Under the pieces are notes generated by a model, which searched no databases, had not been told where the DNA came from, and saw only the letters and a program-made list of their open reading frames with translations. DNA of 64,000 nt from Agriotes lineatus (taxonomy: Eukaryota; Arthropoda; Insecta; Coleoptera; Elateridae): contig CALNHX010002972.1 of assembly GCA_940337035.1 (NCBI GenBank), positions 1 through 64,000 of the forward strand, given 5' to 3'. Shown here one piece after another: positions 34,340-47,095 of this stretch. A program made the translations under genes and the position numbers. Each line of letters starts with the position of its first letter. Position 1 is the first letter of the stretch.

Positions 34340-35515
34340 CACGATTATGCTCGTGAGTCGAATGAGATCATCATCTGCTTCACGGTATAGCCCATTGGTC
34401 TGTTCCGGCTCAAATTGCCATCTTTTTCTTCGTTTCTCGGGTTCTCTTTTTCTCCTTGGATTATATTTTCATAGGAATTTAGAAAATCTGTCTTCATTAA
34501 TCGTCTGTACTGGTGTATATTTTCACTAATTTGCCATATTTATAATTCGTTTCTTATGTCTTCATTCCTGATGTTCTCTACAGTCGCTTTATTGGATCCA
34601 AAAAGCGACTGTAATGTGTTTTAGTTGTGTGCAAATTTTCACTGATCTAAAGAATTTGATTTCGGTCATTTCAGTTTTCACTTCCATATAGTAGCGACAG
34701 TACTACCACGGTTTTATAAAATTTTATTGGAATGTCCTTTCTTGTTTTTTGCCCTAATTTTGTCATTTTGTTTTGTATTTCTTTGTCATAGTCGTAAGAT
34801 ATATTGCGTCCCAGATAATTGAAATATTATATTGGTTTTAGTGCTTTATGATTGATTATGGTTTTTGAATGTACTGGTTATTTTGTCTAAACGCCATGAT
34901 TTTTTATTTTATAGGGAATATTACTTGTGAGTTTATGAGTTTTAGAGATTTTATTTAGTTCATATATGCTGGGTTGTAATTGATCTTCGGACTTAGCAAT
35001 TATGGCCTGGTCGTTGACGAACAGAATATTGTTGATAAACTTCTCCCTGTTGACATGAATTCTGTTATTAACTTCTACTTTCCACTCACTTAATATCTCA
35101 ACCAAGTAGATATTAAAAAGTGTTGATAATATGGTGATAAACTGCTTCATTAGTATCACTTTTTACTGTTGTGTCATTGTTAAGGTTTTTATTTTTTCTA
35201 GGAGATGTTTATATTCCATAGTTTTTTCCTGTTGACCTGACTGAAAGGTTTTTGGTAATCCAAGAATGCTGTATGTGTTTCTAAATTATATTTTCTTCTA
35301 TTTTTGTATTAACCTTTTTAATATGAATATACTGTCAGCTAGGATCTGCCTTTCCTAAACCCATTTTGATTTTCTGCTATCATTGTGTCTGAAAGGTTAG
35401 TTAGTCTTTGTTCTATTATTTGGAGTATATTTTGTATCCGGTTATTAGGTAATAAGCTAATGCCTCTATAATTCTCATGTGCACTTCAGCTACCCTTTTA
35501 AATAGCGGTTTTACA
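34340..35515 (-). pseudogene. LINE reverse transcriptase, minus strand, 5' truncated
   Basis: From 35515 downward: PLFKRVAEVHMRIIEALAYY, a degraded QNGFRKGRS near 35365, FLDYQKPFSQVNRKKLW (motif A, Asp kept) near 35240, FNIYLVEILSEWKVEV, then FVNDQAIIAKSEDQLQ (motif C, one Asp changed to Asn) near 35000, FNYLGRNISYDYDKEIQNK near 34830, YNPRRKREPEKRRKRW near 34420, and a DDD-rich tail. Several frames are needed. The longest open piece is 90 codons (35159-34887). Confidence 0.85.
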
Positions 35516-35559
35516 ATGCTTATGTATGTACCATTAATTGAGAATTTTTCATTTTTTTT

Positions 35560-38025
35560 CAGCGTATGTTCAGGAAATATAGCATTCTTAGTTTTGGAAA
35601 TATATAAATGTAATAACTATTAAACAAAACAAAATGGACGCTAGTTGCCCTCTTATGGCAATGATAACTTCAATTTAACTAGCAGTACAAACAACTCCGA
35701 GATCTTCATCCGCATGCTTTAATAATAGTAAACCGTCAGTCACGAATAAGTATTTGTATTTGTATAAGATCCCATTATAAAATTGAAATATCAACGAATA
35801 AACACGGAGAACATATTCAAAGCAATTAAATACAACTACAGCTAAAAAGATTACATCAAAATTAACATTATACAAGTAGCACTAGGCTCGTTATATTGAA
35901 AGTCACCCTACGCGAGGTTCATTAGATTCAAAGTGAACCGAGTGAGTAAAATTCCTAACATGTAAAAATTACACAAGGATCGTTATAATCAAAAACTCAA
36001 AATTTAAATTACCAATATAATTCAAAGAGAATCCATTAAACGATTATTAATACATATAATAATAGAAGAAAAATTTAGAAGATAGAATATTAAAATGTTG
36101 CAACAAATTCGTGGAATAAATAGTATGCGGGAATTAAGAAACTAACATAAAAGGTAAATAATTATACGCCTGAAACCGTAAAGTGAAGTTAACCCTGATT
36201 AATAGTCGTAAAAGTCTCATCAAGCACTCTAAAAATCTATGCCAGTATGCCATCTACAAAACCCCGTTTTGCTTTAGCAGAAAGATTCGCCAATACATTG
36301 AGATATACAAACACCCCGATAATCTCAATCGAGACTAATGTGACCCTCTTTCTTCCACGTGGAAAGCGCTGATTCCCAAACCCCGCCTATTTTACTTTGT
36401 TTACTTCTCCCCTGATAAACCTTATTATAAAAGTGAGCAAAACTGGCATAGTCAATCTCGAAAGTCGTTCGTTACGTAACAACTACAGGATCTCCCAAGC
36501 GTCGCTTGACAACATTAATTTTATTAGGAAAAAGTGAGCCCAAAACCGCCCATAGAAGCAGGAGGCCTGCAAATGAAATGCCCTACGTCAAACCACGTGA
36601 TATAATGACTTTATATCATACCTTTAGGTGTTTATCGGCCTCAAATAGTGCTGGCGAATCAATAAGCAGTACATAATAGCAAGGGGCGAGAATAAAGGAC
36701 CAGAAAAATGCTTAATTTGTTTTTCACTACGACGAAGTATGATAACGGCTTAAAAGTGGCAACAGGAAGACTATGCATTGTCAAGAAATAACCAAAAAAC
36801 TTCCTTGTTCTGAAGTTAAACGTGCAAGAATTTAAGATGAACGAAATAGCCAAAATAAGCAAAAACCAGATAGGCAACTTGCTTCACACACATGCTCTAA
36901 ATGTGACCTAATTCCAAGGATACAGCATTGCTATTTTATATATAAGAGAAAATGACAATTTAGGAGGCCTTACAAAAATATCGCGAAATTGGCAAAAAAA
37001 CGTTTGACACAGTTAGAAGATATAATTTCTGTGTCACATTTCTCCGGTAGCATTCTTTTTTCTATAAATAAAATTAGCTCCTACATTTCAGGTGCGCTCT
37101 GTTGACATTCATTAGCTCGATTGGAATCCCATCGGTTCTTCTGTCTATTTTATCGCTCCTGATTTTGTATAGATTTTCTACTGTGAATTCTTTTCTCCGC
37201 TGCCAAGTCGTATATCTCATTACTTTTGGATGTTCTTTATAACCTCTTAAGTTCAATCAACGAATTAAAATATACAAATTAAATAAAAACTATTTATAGC
37301 AATATAGTTTGGTCTTAAAAGAACATTTTGATAGTCTAGAATAAGAACTAAACTGTAACAAATGAAACAATTTTGAACTGTGTGAAACAAGACTGCAAGG
37401 AGAGAAAAATTTTGAATTCAAGTAATGTGCTGTACAAAAGAAAGGAAAAGAAATCGCCACGGTGAAGGTGTAATTTTAATAATAAGAAAATAAGGCATCG
37501 CATAATTTAGTCGCAAGGAGGATCTGAGAGTCAAATGTATGAAGGTAACATTGAACAAAAGTACAGCATTAAAAAATGCACATATATTATATGTACTGCT
37601 TAGGAATTCGAAAGATAGAAAAACTGTACAGAGATATTACTAAAGCAAACAATTTAGAGAAAATGAGGCTTTTAAAAGTTAATGAAGACTTGAACGCTAA
37701 AATTGGACAAAAAAATAAGCTGAATCATCTTTCGATTATGAGTAAGAAGTCATAGCGGAGAAATTCTACTAGTTATATATAAAATGAAAATACAATTATA
37801 CGGATACATCTTCTTATAAAAGCTTCACAAATGAAGTGCATACGAAAGAGCCCCAATAAATATATTCACAAGGAATTACTCGCGAGGTCATTTTCTATTC
37901 GGATATAGTTCTTTTCTGGCGAAAACTGGGTTGTTAGAAAACTTGACGATACAAATCGTAAAATTATGAGCCGACTCGTCATTTCATCTGAGGGTTTGTT
38001 GAGTCAAGTTGCTGACAGGTAACCC
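35560..38025. other. Intron sequence with a possible decayed promoter-like or LTR region
   Basis: 36300-36500 is richer in GC and holds TTATTATAAAAG near 36421-36432, followed by AGTCAATCTCG. A solo LTR is conceivable, but no duplicate or inverted TG..CA ends were found. 37600-37760 has a weak endonuclease-like EDLNAKIGQKN string. Nothing else seen. Confidence 0.35.
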
Positions 38026-38035
38026 ACATTTAAGT

Positions 38036-38295
38036 GTTAGTAAAGTAAAGTGCAGGGCGCTTTATTCCACACTTGGGAATATGGCATGAGATTCGGCGAG
38101 TCAGGGTCGCCGAAATTGCTCTTTCCGAAACCCAGTCATCTGGCACACCGTTAACAGCGAACTGAATGATGTGGTTTTGGTACCCATTTTTTAAATCGAC
38201 TAGGTGGGTCGCCCGCCAGTTGTCAGATGTGGGAATTGAACCCCTCACCGTAGCACCGCAGTCGAGCTCCCTAACCGCTCGACCACGCTGGCGAT
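38036..38295 (-). mobile_element. tRNA-derived SINE with 10-bp target duplication
   Basis: The minus-strand head starts GCCAGCGTGGTCGAGCGGTT, with an A-box-like TGGTCGAGCGG and, about 50 nt on, a B-box GGTTCAATTCCC. This is the internal polymerase III promoter of a Leu/Ser-type tRNA. A non-tRNA body follows (GGTTTCGGAAAGAGCAATTT, GCGCCCTGCAC) and a short TTTACTTTACTAACAC tail. ACATTTAAGT (38026-38035) and ACATTTGAGT (38296-38305) flank it, one mismatch. The 89-codon minus-strand frame over it is not a gene. Confidence 0.85.
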
Positions 38296-38309
38296 ACATT
38301 TGAGTATTA

Positions 38310-40055
38310 AAAGGCTCTAGCTGGATTTAAAAATGGACACGAGCGTAATTTGGAAAGATAATTTAACAATTTTGGTTTGTTTACTTTGAAATTAGTACCA
38401 TTGCTATGATACAAGTTGAAAATAAAAATCAGTTCATGCAAGCAAGGCGGTTTATTATCAGATACAAAGTTTGCTCTAAGCTTATCCGCTGTCATAATGA
38501 CCAAAACGCCTCAAAATACGTGATATTAATGATAAGAGTTAAATTATTAAAATTAAATTGACTATGATACTTTAAGTAGTAGAAAAACAAACAGGGATCG
38601 CTGGATCTTAAACTGTTTTGGTATTAGCAGTGACTACCGACTACTTAGAACTACCCTGGCGTATAAAAAAATGTTTGAGAGCATCAGCTTAACACAAAAT
38701 AAAGTTTGTTGAACTGAAATTAAGAAGAATGAATATCAAAACTGAATTGAACAAAACTATCAACAGTACAAAATATGAGTTTGAAGTCGTCGTCGGCAAA
38801 AAGCATTAACGATATTGACACCTGTAGTAAAAAAGTAACTAATCACAAACAATATAATAAAAAAAGAGACAAAATCAGTTCGAATACAATTAACTAATAC
38901 AAAAAATAAGAAATTGGACGAATAATAACCAAATCTAAATAGGAGGTATGTCTCAAAAGTATTACGAATTACTCGACAAAGTTCGTTAAAAACCCCTAAC
39001 CACACAAATATTTAACAACCACTAAATACGTATTTCGACAGCTAAGCTGTCATATTTAGTAGCCTTTAAGGGACAAACTAAACCGACAAAGTATACCGAA
39101 GATATGCTCTTCATCTAATCACCAGTGAAAGTTTAAATGTTTTTCATTCAATTAATTATCATCCTGAAATGATCTCCTTCAAGGTACACATTTTGAGAAC
39201 GTAGACATTGTCTTTTAAGGTTCTTGACAACAGATGTAGATGTCGTGTTACGCTGTTTCATTAGGGTTACGTTGTAGCTTTCATAACGATTTCCTTTTAG
39301 ATGTTCTTTAATTTAATCAAATTTAAGAACTATCTTAGGAACCTAGTTCTGGAACGCAAGGTCAATGTCGAAGTACAAAAATCTGTTTTTCTATTAAAAA
39401 TTTTCTAATCGATAATAGGATTGCTGCGGTGCAAGATCCAACAGGCGGCGAGGTGCACATACAATTTTTATTCAAATGATTAAGAACCTCACGACTTGGT
39501 TTATTTCACCGTCTGACTTTGTGGTATAAATTCCTTCTAAACAATTAATGAAAATAAACTAAAAGTTCCTTATTTTCTTTCTCTTCGTTTGATACATACC
39601 TACACAAAAAACACTTTAAAACGTAAAAGTAGATGCTGCTTTTCTCGTTACAGGTAGCCAAGACTGTCAAGTTGCTTAGAAAGATAAAATATTCCATTCT
39701 CCATCAATGGAATGAGTCGATGACTAGAGAACTAATTTATATGTATCTTAGGATACGATTAAAAATGTGTACGAAGTGAAACTTTTACAATCAATTGACA
39801 TTAATCAAATAATTCATATTTTGCATTTTTAAGAATGCCTTGCATATTTTAGCAGTTGTGTGCATATTATTGCATAAATTTATAATTTCATTTACTAGAA
39901 CCGCTTTTGGATATTCCGAATTTAAAAAAATCTTTGGCATTGATTAACAATTTTGAGAATTCTAGCAAAAGTGTAAAAAAATAAAGCAAGAAGTAAGTTT
40001 TCAAATTTTAGAATGATTTGTTCAGTACCTAATCAAGAAAAAGTGGTTTTACTAT
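38310..40055. other. AT-rich intron sequence
   Basis: Minus-strand frames at 38307-38504 and 38760-39005 have no domain. No repeat end recognised. Confidence 0.5.
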
Positions 40056-40068
40056 CTTAAATAATATA

Positions 40069-40927
40069 GCTCAGTAGAGCCCTACTCAATACATCGAAAG
40101 GAATAAATGTGAACGGGGAGAGGATTAATAACATAAGATTTGCCGATGACACCATAATACTGGCAGAGAATCTGGACGATCTACAAGAATTGGCAAACAA
40201 AGTGTCACAAAGTAGCCAGGAATTTGGTATCGACATCAATATCTCAAAAACGAAGTACATGGTGGTAAACTAAAAACGTTATACCACAAGGACAACTACT
40301 TATTAACCAGAAAAGAGTGGAACGAGTCGAAACACTCAACTACTTGGGCAGCACAATTAACGAACAGTGGGATCACACATTGGAAATAAGGTGTCGTATT
40401 GAAAAAGCAAGAACGGCGTTCATTAGAATGTCGAAATTATTAAAATGCAGGGAGTTAAGTCTGAAAACTAGGATTAGATTACTCCGCTGCTACATCTTTC
40501 CCGTTCTCCTGTATGGCGTGGAATCCTGGACGGTGACAGAAGCCTCAAACAAAAGATTGGAAGCCTTTGAGATGTGGCTGTATAGACGCATTTTGCGAAT
40601 ATCATGGACCCAACATGTCACTAACAAGAGGGTATTAGAACAACTAGGTAAATCTATGGAAATTATGAAAGCAGTTAAACAAAGAAAGCTCGAATACCTA
40701 GGCCACATTATGAGGAATGAACAGAAATATAGACTACTACAGTTAGTTCTACAGGGGAAAATGGAAGGGAAGAGGGGCCCGGGAAGAAGGCGCATATCCT
40801 GGCTCAAAAACCTAAGAACGTGGTTCTCGACAACAACAACTGGACTTTTCCGAGCAGCTACGAATAAAGTTATGATAGCTAGAATGATAGCCAACATCCG
40901 GTAACGGATTGGCACGTGAAGAAGAAG
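40069..40927 (+). pseudogene. 5'-truncated LINE with 10-bp target duplication
   Basis: AAATAATATA flanks both ends (40059-40068, 40928-40937). The body starts in the RT: RINNIRFADDTIILAENL (motif C, FADD) near 40125-40170. A frameshift near 40270-40310 leads into a 195-codon open frame (40317-40904) with LNYLGSTINEQWDHTLEI, FPVLLYGVESWTVTEASNKR, RILRISW, KLEYLGHIMRNEQ and GKRGPGRRRISWLKNL. These are the thumb/connection and C-terminal part of jockey/CR1/RTE-like non-LTR enzymes. It ends in (GAA)n. The long frame, few lesions and perfect duplication point to a young insertion. The minus-strand 141-codon frame is a shadow. Confidence 0.93.
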
Positions 40928-42255
40928 AAATAATATATGCCACGTTTCAAATGGTGAATTTGTTGAGGATGCGTTGATGTAGCTCCTAATGTTATTGCAA
41001 AATTAGTAAATGCTCCTTCTATATCTGTAGACATTGAAATATCATTTTCAAGTTCGATTTCAGACAGAAGACATAAGTTTCTACTTGAAAATTTTGAAAT
41101 GCCTTTACTTGTAATATGTTTTTATGACGATGATTAATTTAGCGATCATGATCTACTACTGCGTAAGTTAAGATTAAATTAAATATTTTCTAAGAGGGAG
41201 ACAACAACAAAAATTAAAAAACTTAACATGGAATCAATCCAGGCCATCAGCAACCAAAAAATATACTGTATTTGTCTAAATAAGAATAATATTACATAAT
41301 TCAGCTCGAAAAGGTGACGGCGTAGAAGACGCATGGAGGAAAATTAAATTTAATATTTAAGTGCCGCAGAAGAAACCTTCTGAAAAAACAACACTTCAAA
41401 ATCTCAAACTAAAATACCTTGGTTCGCACAAGAGGTAAAAGATATAACTCAAGAAAAAACAAACAGCATTTTTTCGCTTCAAAAATAGCAGGAAACTTGA
41501 AGATTATGAACATTGTAAAAGGAAGAGCAATTTAGCAAATGTGAAGATCAGAAGTTTGAAGAAAGAATACTGGGAAAGGTTTACAAAAAATATAGAGAGA
41601 GATTTATACGGTGCTCAAAAACGAGTCTGGGAAGTGCTCAGAAACACAAAAGCCGAAAAAAGGAAAATAGTTAAAATTAAAAATATCCAAAAGCAACCGT
41701 TGAAGCAATACTTTGAAAGACTATATGAAGAGCAAAATAGTGATATCATAGACTTTGAAGAAGAAATACTATTAACTATCTAAGAGCAGCATAGCATTAT
41801 AACGCAAGAAAAAAATTAAGAAACTGTAAAAACGCTCAAAAACGAGCCCCTGGTCCTGATGATATTCGAAATGAATATCTGAAATATGGGGGTCTTCCAG
41901 TTACAAAAGAAGTGCAAAAACTGTACAGTAAGGTACTCTACACAGGAACTGTATCTGAAGAATGGAAGATTAGTATAAAAATTGACTATACTAATATATA
42001 AAAAGAGTGGCAAAAGTAACCCAGACAATTACCGTGGAATAACACTACTGAATATTGTACAAAAATGATTATCTAAAATAATATTAAGTGAGGTGCAGCA
42101 CTATTTACAAATCAACAAGGATTTGACAAAAATAGATCAGTAACTGACACAATATTTATAGTACGTACACAAGATTACAAGATCTACTTTGAATATTAAG
42201 AGAAAAGCATGTACCTTCAGATATACTAAAAATTATGGGCGAACAAAAATACAAA

Positions 42256-42955
42256 AACAAAAAATCTGGTGTGATACACTCACACAACTTCCTTTTACAG
42301 TGACTTATAATTAGTCAAAAATTTCATTTTTAATTTTTAAGCATTTGTCAAAAATTTTCAAAAATTACGAATTCTACAAAAACGGTACAAAATAGAGCGT
42401 TAGTTGAAGAGACAAATTTTCTCTAAAATCTTAAGCAGAATTCAAAAATGTAATAATATACCGGGTGTTCTATTTAAAATAGGAGTTAATAAAAAAAATA
42501 GAAAAAAAAACAAAAGAAACCCACTTTAGAAGTACTCAACTGGAAAATCACCTATCTCACGTCAATGCACATTAAAAATGTAATAAAAATGTGAAGTTTG
42601 AAAAAAATCGTTAGAGCCGTTTTTGAAAAAATCGAAAAAAACTGAAAAATCACAAGAGTAAACACCTACTTCCGGTTATGCGATTTTCTTCAAAAGCTTG
42701 CTGTCTAATCTACATAGTACACAAAACTTATATATGAAGTTTCAACGCCATACCTCTTTTCGTTTTTGAGATATTCTGTTCACAAACAGACAGACAGACA
42801 CACAGACACACAGACAGACACACAGACAGACACACAGACCAATGAAAAAAAATATGTTTTTTGGGATCAGGGGACTCTAAAACGTGAAGATCTGTTGAAA
42901 ACTCAATTTCGAATTTTTGGGGTGAATCCAATACTTCCTTTATCGTAAAAGGAAG
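42256..42955 (-). mobile_element. DINE-1-like element inside the LINE
   Basis: On the minus strand: CTTCC-TTTACGATAA-GGAAG hairpin (42929-42952), TATTGGATTCACCCC, a (TCTG)n tract (42786-42838), ATATCTCAAAAACG, a ~450-bp core, then CACTGTAAAAGGAAG and a second hairpin, GTGTGA-GTGTA-TCACAC (42269-42290). This is a single unit with both hairpin ends and closely matches the units of 811-4170. The 60- to 67-codon frames over the microsatellite are not genes. Confidence 0.85.
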
Positions 42956-43424
42956 TAAAAAAGAGGTAGAAAAGGGTCAATATACAGAAGAAATAGAATG
43001 CAGCACTGGAATACGATGAGTCGTTAACTTCTGCTTTGTTTAACATAATAATGGAAAAGATAGTATACAACGTTGGAGGACTTCCAGAATACCAAATGGG
43101 CAATAAAAAGGTCAACATAATTTGTTACGCTGATGACGCAGTTCTTATAGGACGACTAGAAAAAGACTCCATTGTTTTTACCACTGCCAAATAATACCAC
43201 ATAAAGGTATCAACTTCTAAAACAAAAGTAATGACAGTATCAAGGGAACCAACACGTTGAAAGTTAGAGATTGAAGGAAACATAATGAAACAGGTTATGC
43301 GATTTAACTACTTAGGAATACATCTGACAAGCGATAAAAACTCATATGAAGAAGTAAGACAACATGTTTGGAAAGGAGTTAGAGTGTCTGGTTACTTACG
43401 TGACATAGTAAAATAAAGAGATTT

Positions 43425-43495
43425 GACACATACTGACGCAAAACCAAACCTGCTAACCTCGAATTTGACATAGACTTACAGTGTCACCAACATAT
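43425..43495. repeat. Single arm of the CCTAACCTGC MITE inside the LINE
   Basis: ACGCAAAACCAAACCTGCTAAC and GACTTACAGTGTCACCAAC match the right arm of 11345-11578. The LINE frame resumes shortly after, at about 43550. Confidence 0.75.
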
Positions 43496-43974
43496 TATTC
43501 ATACGTTTGAATTTCTACAGTGGACTTTTTTAATGAACATACCTGACCATTGAAAGTAAAACTAACATCTACAAAACTGTAGTTCGTCCAGTTATATCTT
43601 ATGGTGCTGAAACACGGCCCTATACAACACGTACAAGAAGATTGTTAACAACAACTGAAATCAACACCCAACTATTGCAGGCAAAACGGGTCTAGACAAG
43701 ATAAGAAATGCAGATATTCGAAATCAGTGTGGATCATGTGATATAATTAAGTTTGTAAGGATACGAAAAAAATAGCTGAATCATGTCCAACGAGCAGAAG
43801 ACAACATAATAATTAAAATCGTTTACTAGTCAAATCTACCTGGCAAAACAAACCCAGGGAACCCCTCAAACGATGGAGGGATAGCTGGCTTACCTCATTG
43901 TCTGAAGCAGAAGAAAAAAGAGTGAAAAAAAACAGGCGTAAGCGTAATATAAAAGGATAAGAAGAAGAAGAAGG

Positions 43975-45472
43975 GTTATTTACGAATTTTGTTTGTATTG
44001 CCTATGTTTTTTTTATTGAAATAGTTGCTTCATTCTGATTTAAATCATTGTAAGAATTATTAAAATTAGTACACCAAAAAAAATCATTATAGGTTTATGA
44101 TTAATCAACCATTAATTAAAACATTTTTAAATTCTGTATAAAGTAAAAAATAGCATATACACTTGCATAATTCTCCCATTTTCTGTATATTTTTTGCATA
44201 TTCAAACAAAATAGAGTGCATATATTGGGTGAATATCAAACACACTTTTCAGGCTCAACACATAACTTTCTTTATTTAATCAATTTAAACAAACTGGGAG
44301 CCCAACTAGCACACAGTCTAACTGATACAAGCTTCTATTTGATCTCCTGTTAAACAATTGACATTCTCGTTTCCTAGCAATAACGATTTACATTTGTTTA
44401 TAAGAAAAAAGGATTGATTTACATGTTTATTTATGGACTATAGTATTGATAAAATGTTCTTGCATAAATACTAAAATGTCTTTATCTTTAAAATTGTTTC
44501 GTAGCACTTTGCTCAGCTTTTATAACTTAGTTTTTAGTTGCACTTATCACATGAGTTTATTTAGTACTGTATCACTGTCTGTGTCTTTCGATATGTTGCC
44601 TCATTGATCTTTGCAATCTTTACTTTCTCGTACTGCTTTGCTTGACCTTTCCGTTACATTGCCGTTTGTGGCTTATAAACATTTAATAGTTATAATGCTC
44701 ATACAATTCCTGTACTTCCCAAAACATCCTGTATTATTATAAAATTCATATCATTGTTTGACGTTATTCAATTCAACCTTATCAGCTATACAATTCAAGC
44801 TACATTTGCCATTCCAAACATTAATTATGACTGAAGCTCTGAACGTATTCCTTCTGAAATCTATCTCATATCATACCAACCTTTCTACTCAAATTATAAT
44901 TGCTACTGCTCATATCAAGTGCATTTATTAATGTAAAATAGTGACTTTCTTGCAATAAATAAAATAGTTAATTCTGTGCTCATTTTTTAATCTATTCATT
45001 CTTGTGTTAACTCAGAAATCAGAATTGCTGTGGGCAGTATACCATTACAATATATGCACATATTTTGGTAATAATGGGCTGCATATATCCCGTTCTCTAG
45101 TGGTGACCAAATTTAATTGTTTATTAACTCTATAAAATTTTTGACGAAAACTAAAGGTCTGATTTTAATGAAAAACTTAATGAGATGATGAAATTTATAA
45201 AAAATTAACGGTTGTTAGAATAGAAAGTTTGATAAACAGAATAAATTGTTTTTAATCTTTTATGAATGGGCATTAATCATTTTAATTTATGACACTTAAA
45301 TAGTGAATATTGCCAGAAGCTAAGGCAATTACATTCACAACTTTGTAAACCCGGTATTGGCCGATTCGAAAATTTGTTACAGTAACTTTGCCAGTACTAA
45401 ACTAGTACAATTTATTGAGAAGTCTGAGTATATTTTAGTTTGCATGTTCATAAAGTAAATTTTATTTTTCAG
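43975..45472. other. AT-rich end of the 24.7-kb PKC intron
   Basis: No coding signal or repeat recognised up to the TTTATTTTTCAG acceptor. Confidence 0.55.
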
Positions 45473-45602
45473 TATTTAAGGGAGCGCTTCAAAATAGACT
45501 TACCTCATCGATTCAAAGTTCACACTTTTATGTCCCCGACGTTCTGCGACCACTGCGGGTCTCTCCTTTATGGCATTTATAAACAGGGCCTGAAATGCGA
45601 AG
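45473..45602 (+). CDS. Pkcdelta: Delta-type protein kinase C, exon with first half of C1B
   Basis: 43 codons plus one base: YLRERFKIDLPHRFKVHTF, then MSPTFCDHCGSLLYGIYKQ and GLKCE. It carries His12, Cys25, Cys28 and Cys42 of C1B with the H-x12-C-x2-C spacing. SPTFCDHCGSLL is a signature of the delta C1B domain. The acceptor is TTTATTTTTCAG at 45461-45472 and the donor is GAAG|GTAAGA at 45603. The second half of C1B (C-x4-H-x2-C-x7-C) and the kinase domain are not found in the remaining 18.4 kb, so the next intron is at least that long and the gene continues beyond the window. Confidence 0.96.
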
Positions 45603-46190
45603 GTAAGACTAAATTATAAATCTTGATTTTGAAACTGACACGCAAGCAACAAACTTGATAGAAATCGGACGTAATTTAGATATATAAAAATATGTGGTGA
45701 TGTAGTAAGATAACATTTTTAAGAGGTTTTCGGGATAAATCAAATATCAAATATAAATCATCAATTTGGCGCGGTGAAATGTCCAAATTACCTCGTTATA
45801 GAACTACAAAAATATCAGTTCGTTGCTTGGTTTTGGTGTCATAATGCACATTAAATTAATTTACCGCCAATGTTTTGCCAAGACGTTTAGGTTTCCCACA
45901 AGAATTTTAATTGTAGTAATACTGGTTGCCTACCTATTTAGTGGGCAGATTAAAATATGCCTTACAGTGTAGCTTTTCTGGTTTATAATTCACAAATATG
46001 TGCCAGGGTGTAATCAGATGTTTTAATAGTATTAACAATTTTACATGAAGTTCAATCACATGCATTAGTATTTTTGTATGTAAATTCAAAAATAATATTT
46101 ACCTACATATGTACAAGTCGCACACATATAAGGTGTACTCCATAAAATCTGTAAGAAATTAGCTTTCTATTAGCGTTAGTGAAATAATAT
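45603..46190. other. Start of the PKC intron after the C1B exon
   Basis: GTAAGA donor, then AT-rich sequence with no recognised element. Confidence 0.55.
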
Positions 46191-46194
46191 TACA

Positions 46195-46955
46195 ATGGAG
46201 AGAAGCTAAAATAACACATAGTAAAAAATCTGTAAAAGGCTTTACCCAGAACTTCCCTCGCCAACATTGTTGCACTAAATAATTTTAAAAATCAAATTAA
46301 GTTGGAGTACAAATATCTTCACGTTTTTAATAAATTAAATACATTTTCAAATTTAAAAAAATGTATCCCGCTGGGGTTTGAACCCGCCGCATCTGCAGCT
46401 CTGCAGAATGCTCGATCCTAACCAAATCTCCGCAGGGGATATAAGTACGGCGAAATTCCATCTGCGCTACCGCGTCTCTTCGGGAAAAGTAAGGCGTGCG
46501 CGTCTCTTGAAGAGCACGGTGTAATGGTTGAAACATTTTTACTCTTTTGTGACATTATCCTTTATCGGTTGAGTCTTATTTTCGGCAAATGTAAAACCTG
46601 ACTTATGTGAAAGTTATTACTTTTTTTTTATTTCAAAATTAACATACAAACAAACAAAATTTTATTTTTTAAGGTGCTCACCCTGTATATATTTGTATGA
46701 AATTGTACCCGTTTCATGCGAGATAGATATATAATATGTATGCAAAATATCGTCTTCCTCCGACAAATACTTTTTGAGCTATAGTGCCAACAGGCAGACA
46801 GACAGACAGACAGACAGACAGACTGACGGAATTGAGAAAACCTTTTTTTCGTCATCTAGGGACCTTGAAACGTGAAGATCTGAAAAAATCTTGAAGGGTG
46901 ATTTTTTCGTGATTACAATACTTCCCTCGTCTGAAAGACGGAAAAAAATTGTTTG
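46195..46955 (-). mobile_element. DINE-1-like element with tRNA-like module, most complete copy
   Basis: From 46950 downward on the minus strand: an imperfect CTTCC-type hairpin end near 46922-46944, GTATTGTAATCACG, CAAGGTCCCTAGATGACG, a pure (TCTG)n run (46795-46823), CTCAAAAAGTATTTGTCGG, then a GC-richer module with an A-box-like TAGCGCAGATGG (46458-46469) and a B-box GGGTTCAAACCCC (46373-46385), and an AAAGCCTTTTACAGA end. Aligns with 16995-17565 (minus) and 19745-20360 (plus). Confidence 0.82.
46373..46470 (-). repeat. tRNA-like sequence inside the DINE element
   Basis: The A-box-like and B-box-like strings lie about 73 nt apart, compatible with an internal polymerase III promoter with a long variable region. 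No clean acceptor stem or anticodon arm was folded, so this is not called a tRNA gene. Confidence 0.45.
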
Positions 46956-47095
46956 AAATTTTGCTAATAGCTCATATTAGGCACAATTTTTAGCAATATA
47001 CTTTCCGGCAAATAAGTAAAATAAATTCCTTTCTTAAAATATTACAGCTAATTTATTAACATTTGTAGCAGTTATGAACTGGTTCTGGTATACAC

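Larger units (their letters stand above)
41330..43970 (+). pseudogene. LINE split by a DINE-like element and a MITE arm
   Basis: Part 1 (to 42250): IRSLKKEYWERFTKNIERDL (41541-41783 frame), NERAPGPDDIRNEYLKYGG near 41840, VSEEWKISI, NQQGFDKNRSVTDTIF near 42110. Part 2 (from 42960): ALFNIIMEKIVYNVGGLPEY, IICYADDAVLIGRLEKDS (motif C, near 43120), FNYLGIHLTSDKNSYEEV near 43300. Part 3 (after 43500): TVVRPVISYGAETRPYTTRT, then a decayed tail ending in (GAA)n at 43957-43972. Motif A is lost around the DINE insertion. The start is uncertain. Confidence 0.85.

Noticed and set aside
36300..36500. TATA-containing GC-richer region as a solo LTR
   Set aside because: No TG...CA inverted ends, no target duplication and no second copy in the window.
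37600..37770. Endonuclease domain of a LINE (EDLNAKIGQKN)
   Set aside because: Only one short motif matches; the surrounding frame has no other endonuclease signature.
40490..40915. Minus-strand open frame of 141 codons
   Set aside because: Antisense shadow of the well-supported LINE frame at 40317-40904.
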